From contig CBDCPE010000002.1 in assembly GCA_965220055.1 (NCBI GenBank), positions 1-64,000 of the forward strand: a DNA stretch of 64,000 bases, written 5' to 3'. The DNA comes from Bin87 sp965220055 (GTDB taxonomy: Bacteria; Chloroflexota; Dehalococcoidia; Lucifugimonadales; UBA3495). The position numbers and the translations under genes were made by a program. Shown one piece after another: positions 18,101 through 26,982 of this stretch (position 1 is the first letter of the stretch; each line of letters starts with the position of its first letter). Below the pieces are notes generated by a model. The model saw nothing but the letters and a program-made list of their open reading frames with translations, ran no database searches and was not told where the DNA came from.

Positions 18101-18345
18101 TCTTCGTCGGAGCCCAATAACGGGCGGGCCAATTCCGCTGCCAGACGTTCACCCGTCTGCACCGTGACGTTGATGGTGCCCTGCGCACCCAGCCAATGAC
18201 GTACCGCTCCGGCCACGCCGTGATGATCTACCATGACCACCACCCGGGCGAAGGGGTTGTCGGCCTGGGCATCCTTAACGCATTGGGCCAGAGCGGAAAG
18301 GCTTGGCGCGCCGAGTCGGGTGATTACGATTTGTTCTAATGCCAT
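15163..18345 (-). CDS. addB: AddB-like subunit with iron-sulfur nuclease domain
   Basis: About 1060 residues from the ATG at 18345 (MALEQIVITRLG); an in-frame ATG at 18399 preceded by no better site is the alternative. The N-terminal two thirds is helicase-like without a Walker A, as in AddB. The C-terminal nuclease has SALETWATCPYRFFLGRVLG (about residue 768), LVHRILERF, RFRGMIDRLDV and VRVRDFKTGRLVP (D...DxK), and the cysteine trio SSCRFCDFNRLCP (about 1012). Together with the Cys of CPYRFF this is the four-Cys iron-sulfur staple of AddB. Translation is coupled to addA downstream. Confidence 0.88.
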   Translation of the reverse strand: MALEQIVITRLGAPSLSALAQCVKDAQADNPFARVVVMVDHHGVAGAVRHWLGAQGTINVTVQTGERLAAELARPLLGSDEDDASQSLRPLTPLDESQAVRRVVDRWLDTVALQLSPAGRQRLYSEVATAFQERERRSDADGAGPEPGTVSFDLPRLYDDFRELLDQEGFYTRYEIPRMAAEALAERRPHSGELSVIYYLPRHPEAGELRLMQALLSRDRCWVIIGLSGDAEADRPAEDLLDRLGNELGSTGDVNPLEQAVAASSVSVVVVPDPSEEVRTVVRRIAAMADATPFHRVAVVHRLETPYASLVRQELDFAGISFSGIPRRTLADTPAGRLLLGTLGLAAGLSDGIDREALLDLVGSTPVRFPPTSSGSGRQWQQTALVPATHWTNLTREARANGPLEQWKERLDAYALRQALRRWERSGESAAADAGDVNVNEPDVRRLDIDALVSFLAGLESRLSLLHSPSTTWDSAADTLRALVRDYLGTNEGEEDDYDRILRLVDELGSLSTWNDAYNLDVLRDAVGNGLRSPVSDRGNPVGSGVYVGPPSGIVGAKYRMVFAVGMVEGQFPPPPRVSAVSEWLDDGERARIQRALERYEFLGVLAAADEVVLSYPSAGADRRAAYPSRWLLETANLLHHAASPGGARLASDNLAADADSKSWLTVVKSREEGLRRLASSLAGGNEAVPADASDYNLAHMLLHPRHQLASHPAIGKLDRLVQALAARQARLGPTLTRWDGLVEDWHPRVVAIGTPDRPVSASALETWATCPYRFFLGRVLGLYRQPARDDEEMSSLDRGTLVHRILERFVNEGKITEDELLQLAEEEFAATEAAGLTGYRLLWEMEKESIRAALSVFFAADGKWLGGAPDESRAEMTFDAVDMDVEGLGTVRFRGMIDRLDVLGNEVRVRDFKTGRLVPYASGPTTQTAYTVANGRALQLPVYVAAARRRYPEADIRASYCFPLSDDPAQEHRPYTESEGLDQFHISLRRILGMARAGTFPATPDGDDEYSSCRFCDFNRLCPTRRRQIWERKGRLDPAVRCFNALGGQAAIAGNDDAN

Positions 18346-18502
18346 AGCACAAAAATCGCGTGAGGTGTATGCAACACGAAGTGTGGCCCTTGCCTCCATA
18401 ATGTCGTACTAGGGGAGCGGCGGACTTTTCTGACCGCTATGGCGTACAACTGATGGTGCCGATCACTCCCTGACCGATGAAATGACCAAGTGATTACACT
18501 CA

Positions 18503-18913
18503 CTACGCAACCGGATAGTTTAAGAACCTGCTCCCACTTTTTAGGTTCTCGCCGAAGCGCTTCACGTCAACAACGGGCATCGCCTCGTCCATTGTGTACA
18601 TCCACAGCCTCGGGCTATTGACTACCATCACACCCTCGAGCGAGTAATCTTCCTCAAGTGGGATCCCGTATTCGGATTTGAGCTTATCAAGCCGAGCACC
18701 GAACCATCCGACCTGTCGCTGCACTTTAATCATGGCTTCTACAAATGCGGCGTGTTCGTCCTTCAAGAAACGTGGCACAGGTCCCTCATCCGCCACGTCT
18801 TTGGCTTCGACGAGAATAAACCGGCGAGCCTGGCGATCCACCACGAACACGTCTACGGGACCAAACCCTCGCTCCTGCAGAATGCTCTCCCCCGCAACCT
18901 TTGTCTTTTCCAT
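18503..18913 (-). CDS. C-terminal piece of a PD-(D/E)XK-like protein
   Basis: A 136-residue frame containing GPVDVFVVDRQARRFILVEAKDV, a D-x(n)-E-x-K pattern like those of restriction-type nucleases, then helices and VMVVNSPRLWMYTMDEA. The same frame is open upstream of the nominal ATG (RIAAICNEAQFRND) until it reaches an IS1380-like end at about 18960, so the natural N-terminus has probably been cut off. Alone it may be non-functional. It follows the KTSC gene and the SIR2-HerA genes on the same strand, so it may once have been part of that operon. Confidence 0.45.
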   Translation of the reverse strand: MEKTKVAGESILQERGFGPVDVFVVDRQARRFILVEAKDVADEGPVPRFLKDEHAAFVEAMIKVQRQVGWFGARLDKLKSEYGIPLEEDYSLEGVMVVNSPRLWMYTMDEAMPVVDVKRFGENLKSGSRFLNYPVA

Positions 18914-18954
18914 GTCATTTCGGAACTGAGCCTCATTGCATATCGCGGCGATGC

Positions 18955-18978
18955 GGTTCCGAGTGGATTGGGGCTAAG
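18955..18978 (+). repeat. Solo IS1380-type end with CTAAG flank
   Basis: GTGGATTGGGG followed by CTAAG matches the right end and target duplication of the complete IS1380 element at 48092-50959. The next bases inward (TTCCGA) fit only loosely and no IS body follows. It looks like a scar. Confidence 0.4.
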
Positions 18979-19048
18979 GTTGCACCCGCTCAGAGCTGCT
19001 TATTCGCGGGGCGACGGTATGGCTGCACCGAATGGAGGTGCACGTGAA

Positions 19049-19261
19049 CTACCCGACTCGCGAGTAAGGGAATGCGTTTTTTATGTATGTGTTGAGGAAC
19101 TGGCCTTTCGATGGCGCTTGCATGATCCGCTGATGGAGAAATTCTTGAACACCGTAATACTGGTACACTGTGCCGCTTTGGAACTCGACCTCAAGAGTCT
19201 GTGTGGTGGCGTCATAGCCTATTGCCCTTACGTTTGACGATGCTACTTGATGCCTGTTCAT
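19049..19261 (-). CDS. KTSC-domain protein
   Basis: A 70-residue protein from the ATG at 19261: MNRHQVASSNVRAIGYDATT, EVEFQSGTVYQYYGVQEFLH, SKGQFLNTYIKNAFPYSRV. This is a complete KTSC domain, a small fold related to the lysyl-tRNA synthetase C-terminal region. An in-frame GTG at 19276 would overlap the herA stop; GGGAAGGG just before 19261 favours the later start. It lies 11 bases after herA and was probably expressed with the SIR2-HerA pair. Confidence 0.8.
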   Translation of the reverse strand: MNRHQVASSNVRAIGYDATTQTLEVEFQSGTVYQYYGVQEFLHQRIMQAPSKGQFLNTYIKNAFPYSRVG

Positions 19262-20675
19262 CAGCCCTTCCCTCACGCGTCAACAGAGTTGTCTTCCACT
19301 GGGATTCGTTCTACGTTCAGATTATTGACCACGGCGAGCGGGCTCTGGGCTCGCCACGAAGCGACGACCCGTTCGTACCCTTCTTTCCGTTTATTCATAC
19401 CCCAATTGTCACTGACAGCAGGGTCTTCACTTTGTGGCCTATGTTCTTTGGCCGGGAGAGTGACCCGGCACCGCATCGGCAGTTTTGCTGCTTCGCCAGT
19501 TACGATGGCCTCTCCAGTGCGGAGGATAGGTAACACGTCGAGAAGGCCTACAAGCCCGTCCGGCAACGTTCCTTGGACTCGTAATCGGTCGGACGGGTTC
19601 GAGAGGCGTAACGCGAAGAATGTACCACACTGCGACAGTATGGTCTCGTTTACCTCGGAAGGTCGCTGGCTGACTACCATGGCTCCTACGCCGTATTTCC
19701 TGCCTTCTTTTACGATTCGTTGGACCACCTCGGACGCTGTACCATCAAATCTGTCCGATAGGTAGCGGTGGGCCTCCTCCATGACAACCAGCAACGGGCG
19801 TTGGATGCCTCCTTCCGTCTTTTCGCGACTCCAGAACAGTGCCTCATATACTATTTTGAGAATCGAGCCCACCAGACGTTCGAGTACGTTACCGGGTATC
19901 CCAGATAAGTCAAGAATGGTGATTGGCTTCTCGCCACCTAGCCATCCAGCCAAGAGCGTGTCCAAATCCTTTTCTGGCTTTCCGCCGAGGTCAGGGTCCC
20001 ATGGTCCGGGGCGTAGTAGGAAGCTGTATCGACGGTCGAGCAATCGCGACCGCAGTAGATTTAGCGGACGCTGTATTCCGATAGCGCTGGTGTTCAGATA
20101 CGGTCCGGCAGACCCCATCGCATGAGGCTTATACGTTGGCGCGGTTAGTGTTTCCGGGTCTCCAGGTCGCTGTTGGGTCGGCTGATCGCGGTTTGGCCCT
20201 TCGAAGGTAGTGACCTCGAAGTCGATCAGGTCATACCAAAGTTTCTTGAGGCTGAAAGGCACAGGCGTATCGACAGTTATTGATTCGGAATCAATCCCTG
20301 GGAAATTCTGCGTATCATGAGACTCTAACTTGAGCTGGAATATCTTGTCAGTGAATGCAGTCTCACTGTTGCCTTGCAACCCACCAGTCAGGAAATCGAG
20401 CAAGTCATCACTGTCCAATGCCCAATAGGGAATGAACAAACGCTCTTCCCCGTATTGCGGTTCGACGCTATACACTTGTGCCACGTCGGCTAGGGGCGCC
20501 GCGTACTCGCCGTGTATGTCAAGCAGCAAAACCCGTGCGTTTGGGTAAGGTTCGGCTCCGGAGGTCTGGGTCGTTATAGCCCTCAGTAGGCTGGCTATAG
20601 TCGTGGATTTCCCAGAACCGGTTGACCCCAGGACTGCGGAATGCCGCGTCACCAATTCGTTCAGCGCTACCTTAG

Positions 20676-22393
20676 CCCGAATCCACCGAAGGGATGCGGT
20701 TCTAGCGTTGACGTGAGGGATGATGGGTAAGAAAGGCGAACGAGCCCGGCCCGATCGCCAATAGATGTGGTTCAGGGCGGTCGGTGGCGGCCACGCCAGT
20801 GGCAATGTGGCGGCCCGCAGTGGCGGCGGCAGGCGAAAACGGCCAGGCGGCATGCCGGAAGTGGCGCTGGCGGGCTGGTCTGGCATGGGTCGGCGGGACA
20901 GCCCCCGGGGCTGCCCGGTGGACGGATCGGGCGCCGACGGCGCGTCGTCAGGCTGGTAGGGGAACGGCGCGCACTCGGGCCAGGGCGTGAGTGAACTGGT
21001 TTTCCCAGGGCCAGTGTTGGGGCAGATGCAGGGTGAGGCGACGGGCCTTGCGGGTGATGCGTCCGGCGAGGGAGAAGAAGCGTCGCCGCAGGGTCTTGGT
21101 GGTAACCACCAGCTCGCCCAGGCCGATGCGCGCCGTCCAGCGAGCCAGATTGTGGGCCATGACCTGCACCGCCAGCCAGGCGGCGTTGGCGGGGAAGCGT
21201 CCCGAGGGAAGATGATTGAGGCCCACGCCGTACTTCAGGTCGCGGATGGCGTTCTCGATCTCGGCATGGCGGCGGTGGTCGGCCTCCAGTTCCAGAGTGT
21301 CCCCCTCCCGGTCGGTGATGCAGGCGTGATAGCTGTAGTCGGTAAGCAGCGCCAGTTGGGAACCAGGCGCGGGCTGCACTCTGCGTACGATGAGCCGCGT
21401 TGGCGCGGCGTCGGGCTCATGCTGGAAGGGTGTGTATTCAGTCTCGGCCACGTCGGCAGCGCCGTCCATCCAGTAAGGGATGGCTGTCCAGTCCTTCTCG
21501 GGTATGGCCTCGATGAGATTGCGCAGGCTTTGGTGCTGGCGGATGGTGATGGAGTAGCGGACGTCCATCTTGCGGCAGACGGCGACCATGGCGTGGGTGT
21601 AGAAGCCGCTGTCGGCGCGGACGGTGAGTTGTCCCGTGGCTCCGGCGTAGCGCACCCGGCCCACCGTCTCCCGCAGGAAGTGGTCCGCGCCCCGAGCGGT
21701 GTTGGCCCGACCCTGGCGCAGCCGCACCATCAGCACGTCGCCGGTGTCCGCGGCGACGGCCAGCAGCGGGTGATAGCCCCGCTGGCCGGTGTAGCCATGG
21801 CGACGGGCGCCCTCCTTGCCCAGTCCGTAGGTCTCGCAGACGGTGGAGTCCAGGTCGATGGTCAACGGCGCATCGCCCGGGCCCGCACCAGCAGCCCAGG
21901 CCCGAGCCAGGAACTCCCGGCTCACCCGATCCAGCTGGCGAACATGACCCCACCGGAAACTGCGTAGAAAGGTCCCCAGGGTGGACGGCGCTTTGACCAC
22001 GCAGCCGATGGCGCTGGCCGTCCGGCCGGTGCGCAACACGTCGGCGTCGTCAATGCAGTCGCCGCCGGCCAGCGCCGACGCCACCAGGGTCAGCAGCTTG
22101 TCCCCCGGGTTGGCTCGACCCGGCGCATCTCCCAGGTCAACGTGGCGGTCCACCAGCTCACCCAGACCCAGATGGTGGGCCAGGGTGACCGGCAGGAGCA
22201 GTCCGGCATTGGCCACCAGACGGTGATCATCGAAGGCGACGTGGATGCGGTCGGGGCTGCCCAGTGGTAGCATCTAATGGGTGCTCCTCGTTTCGGGTCG
22301 GTTTCTTGTTTCAAAAACCATTATCCCAGAAGCCGGGAGCACTTTCTTACCCTTTCAACCCGCCCCGACACTCATCTCTTCGGTGGATTGGGG
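20676..22393 (-). mobile_element. IS1380-family element, copy A (1718 bp)
   Basis: The ends are CCCGAATCCACCGAAGGG (left) and, inverted, CCCCAATCCACCGAAGAG (right). The 5-bp target CTTAG is present on both sides (20671-20675 and 22394-22398). The encoded transposase is identical to that of copy B at 30789-32506, which lies in the opposite orientation. It interrupts herA. Confidence 0.95.
20948..22273 (-). CDS. IS1380-family transposase (copy A)
   Basis: A 441-residue DDE transposase. Family features are the first acidic block DLDSTVCETYGLGKEGARRHGYTGQRGYHPLL, the second block RADSGFYTHAMVAVCRKMDVRYSITIR, and the late HRRHAEIENAIRDLKYGVGLNHLPSGRF with the third acidic residue. The ATG at 22273 has GAGGAGC nine bases upstream. 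The gene is complete and, with intact ends and a perfect target duplication, looks recently active. Confidence 0.93.
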   Translation of the reverse strand: MLPLGSPDRIHVAFDDHRLVANAGLLLPVTLAHHLGLGELVDRHVDLGDAPGRANPGDKLLTLVASALAGGDCIDDADVLRTGRTASAIGCVVKAPSTLGTFLRSFRWGHVRQLDRVSREFLARAWAAGAGPGDAPLTIDLDSTVCETYGLGKEGARRHGYTGQRGYHPLLAVAADTGDVLMVRLRQGRANTARGADHFLRETVGRVRYAGATGQLTVRADSGFYTHAMVAVCRKMDVRYSITIRQHQSLRNLIEAIPEKDWTAIPYWMDGAADVAETEYTPFQHEPDAAPTRLIVRRVQPAPGSQLALLTDYSYHACITDREGDTLELEADHRRHAEIENAIRDLKYGVGLNHLPSGRFPANAAWLAVQVMAHNLARWTARIGLGELVVTTKTLRRRFFSLAGRITRKARRLTLHLPQHWPWENQFTHALARVRAVPLPA

Positions 22394-22820
22394 CTTAGCG
22401 GTAATGCTCTCGGCGCTAGCGAGCGTCCCGATCACGAGGTGTCCTTGTCCACGGGTGTCGTAGAGTTTACGGAGATGTTCTTCAACTGCCAGGTGGACTG
22501 CATCCCCAATGTTCGGGTACTGACTGACCCCTCGTTCGAAAGCACCTCCAACAACTTCACCGACCAACTCGACCGTCATCCAACGACCAGTGTCATCGAC
22601 AGAGCCCATTCTCTCAGGTACGGCGTTAGCACCGACTTCGGAAACCACACCGAACAGATCTTGGTAGCCCTGTGGCACCCTAACGAAACTGCCAACCTGC
22701 CCAACTTTGTAAGTTTGGCCATTGAAAATTGACAGACCTGATGCCATGGACTCAGCGAGATGGACAGTAAGTGCGGCCCCGGAGACTGCCGTGATTGTGC
22801 CAAGAAAAGTGGGGTCGTGG

Positions 22821-24071
22821 CTAAGCATTGGAGGCCTCCGTAATGGCCGGCGGCGGGTGATTGCCATTGCTTATGCCGCCTGTGTCAGAGGGCGGGGAAT
22901 CCAGCCGGTGCACCTGTGTCAATGCAAGGAATCTAGCGAGTTTGGCGAAATCGCCCAGTAAGAATTCGCCGGCCATGGTCTCGGTACCAACCTTCCAGAA
23001 GGTGCGCCGAATTGCTTCCCACTCATCATTCGGCGATTGACCAGGCTCCCAGCGCCCAGCAACTCCGTGAATAATCGCGCCGTCACTTGCATAGACGCTC
23101 AAATTGGGGCGAGAACTCGCCATAGACGTGACTGCCCCCTCTTCGGAAAGTGGCTTGTACTGAAATGCGAAAATTGCAGAATGGGAGTTGGCCGCCATCG
23201 CTTCATCGAGCACAGCACAGATGTGAGAATCGAGGAAGGAGAACCCCGAGCACAATAGAAGGGTATCTGGGCTGGTGAGGAACGAACGTAGCCTTTCAAA
23301 TAGTGCCGAGTAGGGTTGCCTGGTAATTTGATCGTATTTCAAATGGTCCGGGTATATAAGTTCGGTAGCTTCCCTATTGCCAGTTCGAACTACTGTATCG
23401 TTAGAAACTCCCCAGCCAAGAGAACCATGAAGTTTCCACAGGAGCGTCCAGCGTGAGGGAAGCACATCGGTGGACACACTCGCGGCATCAAAAAATGGCC
23501 TATACGAACCGCTAAAACCGTCGAAGTAAGGAGCTCGCGCGCTCTCCAAGGCCTCTTCAATCAATAAGTCGTAATTGGGCGTAAAAATCTCTATGGAGTG
23601 TGTCCTCCGCGTGCCAGAAATCCAAGAAGCGAGCTCCGAAAAAGGATTAAGGCTCTGTGGAAGAGTTGCGCTAACGCGCTTCCCTATTTCCGCACAAATA
23701 CGCTGGGCAATCAAATCATAGCCATTTGCATCCAATCCGTGCACACTAGCCCTACCGATCGCTTGAGCCAGTTTCCTAACCTGCGTCAAGATGGTTTCAA
23801 TATTTATGAGTCCGGTTAATTCTGATTTGAGGGCCTCGATGACAGCTTTGTCGTCGTGACTTAATGCTTCCACCACGGCATCGGTCAAACGAGCAACGTC
23901 AGGGATTAGAGGCTGGCCGCCAGCCTCCACCATATGACCATGTTCGTCAACGCGGATCGCAGTTGGGGCACCCGCCCCAATCAAGATGCCAATCCGTTTG
24001 CGACCTTGCGAAAGGATTTGACGCAGGGAGCCCATGTATAGATCGGGATTATGGATCGTCGTATTCTGCAT
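22821..24071 (-). CDS. SIR2-family protein of a SIR2-HerA system
   Basis: A 416-residue protein. RIGILIGAGAP (G32-A-G-A) is the NAD-binding start of SIR2 domains. FTPNYDLLIEEAL (about 160-170) and LWKLHGSLGW (His about 212) supply the Asn/Asp and His expected at the active site, and LLLCSGFSFLDSHI closes the Rossmann part. Known SIR2 proteins of this type deplete NAD during phage infection when partnered with HerA. The TAG stop overlaps the herA ATG by a few bases with a GGAGG site, so the pair was one operon. SIR2 itself is intact while HerA is broken, so the system is probably off. Confidence 0.85.
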   Translation of the reverse strand: MQNTTIHNPDLYMGSLRQILSQGRKRIGILIGAGAPTAIRVDEHGHMVEAGGQPLIPDVARLTDAVVEALSHDDKAVIEALKSELTGLINIETILTQVRKLAQAIGRASVHGLDANGYDLIAQRICAEIGKRVSATLPQSLNPFSELASWISGTRRTHSIEIFTPNYDLLIEEALESARAPYFDGFSGSYRPFFDAASVSTDVLPSRWTLLWKLHGSLGWGVSNDTVVRTGNREATELIYPDHLKYDQITRQPYSALFERLRSFLTSPDTLLLCSGFSFLDSHICAVLDEAMAANSHSAIFAFQYKPLSEEGAVTSMASSRPNLSVYASDGAIIHGVAGRWEPGQSPNDEWEAIRRTFWKVGTETMAGEFLLGDFAKLARFLALTQVHRLDSPPSDTGGISNGNHPPPAITEASNA

Positions 24072-24406
24072 CTATCAACCTGTCTGCGTTCAGAGTCTTG
24101 ACCAATCAGCTATTCAATGAGGTGTTTAGCCAATGGACCAGGCGCGGTCGCAACGTCCACTCCGCTCCGTTACAGAGGGCTGGAACATTGACCGAGTTGA
24201 CGGCCAAGAATGATACTTGAAAATCGACCGGAAAACAGCATTGACTGCGGGCTAGCAGATCCAAATTCGGTCCGCTCGGCGGGTGTTGAAAGTCACGGCG
24301 GCCATAGCGCATGGTGATTGGATCGGGGGATCTTCTGGCGCGACGATTTCCCGTGATAGGGGAGGCGGCGCGCTGAACCACCATGTTGACGTCAGTTGCG
24401 TTGGAC
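24072..24406. other. Intergenic upstream of SIR2
   Basis: About 335 bases between the SIR2 start and the IS relic end at 24407. I see no gene or repeat; the SIR2 promoter should lie here but is not obvious. Confidence 0.35.
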
Positions 24407-25607
24407 CCCGAATCCACCGAAGGGATTCAGGCGCACTGGTCGGCTCAGGGATGAGAGATTTGGAAACGAGGCTGTAGGACGTTGATCCCCAGGGATCCGG
24501 CTGGGTGCGGGGAGCGAGCGTCGCGGACAGCGGTTGTTGACGGCCGAAGGGGGTTGAGTAGGGCGAGATCAGCCGGTCAGATGACGTCCGGAGACATGCT
24601 GACCCCAGCCTGGCGCGGGACAGCCAAGCCTGCGGATAGTCTGGCGGGCGGGATCAGGCGCGGTCAGGATGGGAGTGGCAGGGCGCGCAATCGCTCCAGG
24701 GCGAAGTTGAAATGGTTTCTCCAGGGCCAGCCCTGGGGCAAATGCAGGGTGAGGCGGCGCGCCTTGCGGGTGATGCGCCCGGCCAGGGAGAAGAAGCGTC
24801 GCCGAAGGGTCTTGGTGGTCGCCACCGGCTCGCCCAGACCGATGCGCGTCGTCCAGTGAGCCAGATTGTGGGCCATCACTGGGACGGCCAGCCAGGCGAC
24901 GTTGGCTGGGAAGCGTCCCGAGGGGAGATGGTTGAGGCCCACGCCGTACTTCAGGTCGCGGATGGCGTTCTCGATCTCGGCGTGGCGGCGATGGTCGGCC
25001 TCCGGATCCAGGGTGTCGCCCGTTCTATCGGTGATGAAGGCGTGATAGCTGTAGTTGGCGAAAAGGGCAAGTTGGGACCCGGGTGTGGGCTTGACCCTCC
25101 GGACGATGAGACGCACGGTTGCGGCGGCGTCCCGCTGGGTGGAACGCAGCGCCGGCTTTTGTCGGCTCCAGCCGCAGCCCCGCAGTATCCGTCCCACCTG
25201 GGAAGGGTCGTAGGACACGCCAAATTCCCGCTCAATTACCTGGGCCACCCGCCCCCGCGTCCAGACTTTCCCGCTGAACCCGAAGGCGGCCGGCCCTCGG
25301 GTCAACAACTCCGGGATTTGTCCCCGTTGCTGGTCGCTCAGCTTGGGCTGCCCGCCAGGATGCTGGCGGCGACGCAAGGCTGGAACACCTCCCGGGCGGG
25401 CTTTGCTGACCCACTGGCTGACCGCGCCCCCAGTGACGCCCAAGGCCGCAGCCACGTCTTTCTGCTTCCAGCCCTGCTGCACCAACTCCCAGGCCCGGAG
25501 CCGGCGGGCTTCCTTCCAATCGGTAGGCGGTTTATCAGTCGTACTATTCACGAGGTCGATTATCTCACAAGCCCAACTCTATCTTTAGATAACTGTTCAC
25601 GCATCAG
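24407..25607 (-). mobile_element. Composite relic: IS1380 end joined to IS630-type end
   Basis: The left end CCCGAATCCACCGAAGGG (24407-24424) is an IS1380 end. The right end, TTAGATAACTGTTCACGCATCAG to 25607, matches the terminal repeats of the MITE at 47768-47879 and belongs to an IS630-type element. No common target duplication flanks the whole. The junction between the two families is near 25110. Confidence 0.7.
24664..25551 (-). CDS. Chimeric transposase: IS630 N-terminus fused to IS1380 C-terminus
   Basis: Residues 1-146 are IS630-type helix-turn-helix modules (ARRLRAWELVQQGWKQKDVA, ALGVTGGAVSQWVSKARPGG, RVAQVIEREFGVSYDPSQVG). From VRLIVRRVKPTPGSQLALF to the end (147-295) it is an IS1380 C-terminus, including HRRHAEIENAIRDLKYGVG. 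The join is in frame and leaves 295 residues without stops. Neither catalytic triad is complete, so it cannot act as a normal transposase. A DNA-binding protein is conceivable. More likely it is an accident of nested insertion and deletion. Confidence 0.8.
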   Translation of the reverse strand: MNSTTDKPPTDWKEARRLRAWELVQQGWKQKDVAAALGVTGGAVSQWVSKARPGGVPALRRRQHPGGQPKLSDQQRGQIPELLTRGPAAFGFSGKVWTRGRVAQVIEREFGVSYDPSQVGRILRGCGWSRQKPALRSTQRDAAATVRLIVRRVKPTPGSQLALFANYSYHAFITDRTGDTLDPEADHRRHAEIENAIRDLKYGVGLNHLPSGRFPANVAWLAVPVMAHNLAHWTTRIGLGEPVATTKTLRRRFFSLAGRITRKARRLTLHLPQGWPWRNHFNFALERLRALPLPS

Positions 25608-25729
25608 TTGATGGTGCGAGGCACAAAAAGTCATCCTGCGGTTGACCTCGCAGTTCGACGAACGTACATTGTGTCGGCCCGCACGAGTACTGTGGCAAAA
25701 CCCGATAAAAATGGGATGTGCGTTCCAGT

Positions 25730-26982
25730 ATGACTTTCCGATTTATCCACGCCGCTGATCTCCATTTGGACAGTCCGTTCACGGGCATCCGGGCGGCCGC
25801 GCCGGGAAATGTAGCCAAGGCGCTCTATTCGGCCACTTTCGATTCCTACCGGAACATCATCGACCTCTGCGTCGCCGAGCAGGTGGATGCCCTGCTCGTA
25901 GCCGGCGACATATACGATGGAGCCGACCGCAGCCTGCGTGCCCAGCGCGCCTTCATTGAGGGTCTGCAACGGCTGGATGCTACCGGTATCCGGTCGTTCG
26001 TTTGCCATGGCAACCATGACCCCCTGGACGGGTGGGAAGCGCAACTGTCTTATCCGGATGGCTGCCATCGGTTCGGCGCTGATTTTGAAGCGGTTCCCGT
26101 TTTTCCCGACGAGCCGGAGCACGCCTTGGTTTACGGCATCAGCTATCCCACCCGAGACGTCTACGAAAACCTCGTGCAACGCCTCGGTGAGGTTGAAAGT
26201 TCGGCTTTCACCATCGGACTCCTGCACGCCAACGTAGGCACGAACACCGGTCATGCGGCGTACGCTCCCTGCTCGCTGGATGACCTGGTGCGGTCGGGGA
26301 TCGACTATTGGGCGTTGGGCCACGTTCATACCCGTCAGGTCCTCCACGAGCCAGTTCCCACTGTGGTATACCCGGGCAATTCACAGGGACGACATCCCAA
26401 TGAATCGGGCGCCCGGGGCGTCTATTTGGTGAGGTTGACGCGGCCGGCGCGGTCAGCCTGCAATTTCACGCCACCGACACCGTGCGTTGGGAACGGGCAA
26501 GTATCGACATCAGCGGAATGGAGACGGAACAGGACCTGCTCAACGAGCTTGATGACGCCGTGCAAAATCTGCAGGATGGGGCGCAGGGTAGGTCGGTGGT
26601 CGCCCGCATCACTCTCAATGGTCGGGGTCAGCTGAACCAGTCGCTGCGACGGCCGAACGCGGTGGGAGATATCCTGGAGGTCGTCAACGAGGAATGGGCT
26701 GGACAGCAGCCGTTCGTGTGGTGCGAACGCATTGAAGACGAAACTGGTGCTGCCATCGACCGCGAGGCTCTGCGGGCTGGTGAAGACTTCCTGGCCGAAG
26801 TGCTGCGAACCGCTGATCTGTTGAAGGAACATCCTGACTCTTTCCGTGATGGGCTCGCTGACCTCTACGAGCACGCCCGGCACAGACGTTACCTGGACGC
26901 TTTCACGGACGAAGAAATCGCGGCGTTGCTGGACGAAGCCGAGAACATGGCCGTTGGTCTGTTGGTTGAGGAGGATGACTGA
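25730..26982 (+). pseudogene. yhaO: YhaO/SbcD-type metallophosphoesterase, single-base frameshift
   Basis: From ATG 25730 the protein starts MTFRFIHAADLHLDSPF and shows the phosphoesterase metal motifs DLH, GDIYD, GNHDP and, later, GLLHANVG and GHVHTRQ. After GVYLV (26430) the homologous sequence continues in the next frame (EVDAAGAVSLQFHATDTVRW) to the stop at 26982. One missing G at 26430-26431 accounts for it. Full length would be about 417 residues, normal for YhaO. The stop overlaps the yhaN start (TGATG). YhaO/YhaN resemble the SbcD/SbcC and Mre11/Rad50 nuclease pair. The well-kept second frame suggests a recent mutation or a sequence error. Confidence 0.85.

Larger units (their letters stand above)
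19273..22825 (-). pseudogene. herA: HerA-type ATPase, split by IS1380 copy A
   Basis: The N-terminal piece (22825-22399) reads MLSHDPTFLGTITAVSG... to LASAESITA and is a HAS-barrel. The rest (20675-19273) starts KVALNELVTRHSAVLGSTG, with Walker A GSTGSGKSTT, Walker B LLVVMEEAHRYL and SQRPSEVNETILSQCGTFF. Removing the IS (20676-22393) and one CTAAG restores ACC-GCT-AAG-GTA-GCG in frame, giving about 609 residues. HerA proteins are hexameric DNA translocases. Paired with SIR2 proteins they form a known anti-phage system. The start overlaps the SIR2 stop, with GGAGG upstream. The IS supplies a chance open frame into the ATPase half (from 20886), so a partial protein lacking the barrel could be made. 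Confidence 0.9.

Noticed and set aside
21000..21967. Long frame opposite to the IS1380 transposase (326 residues, also opposite copy B)
   Set aside because: Antisense shadow of a GC-rich gene; no start site and no family features.
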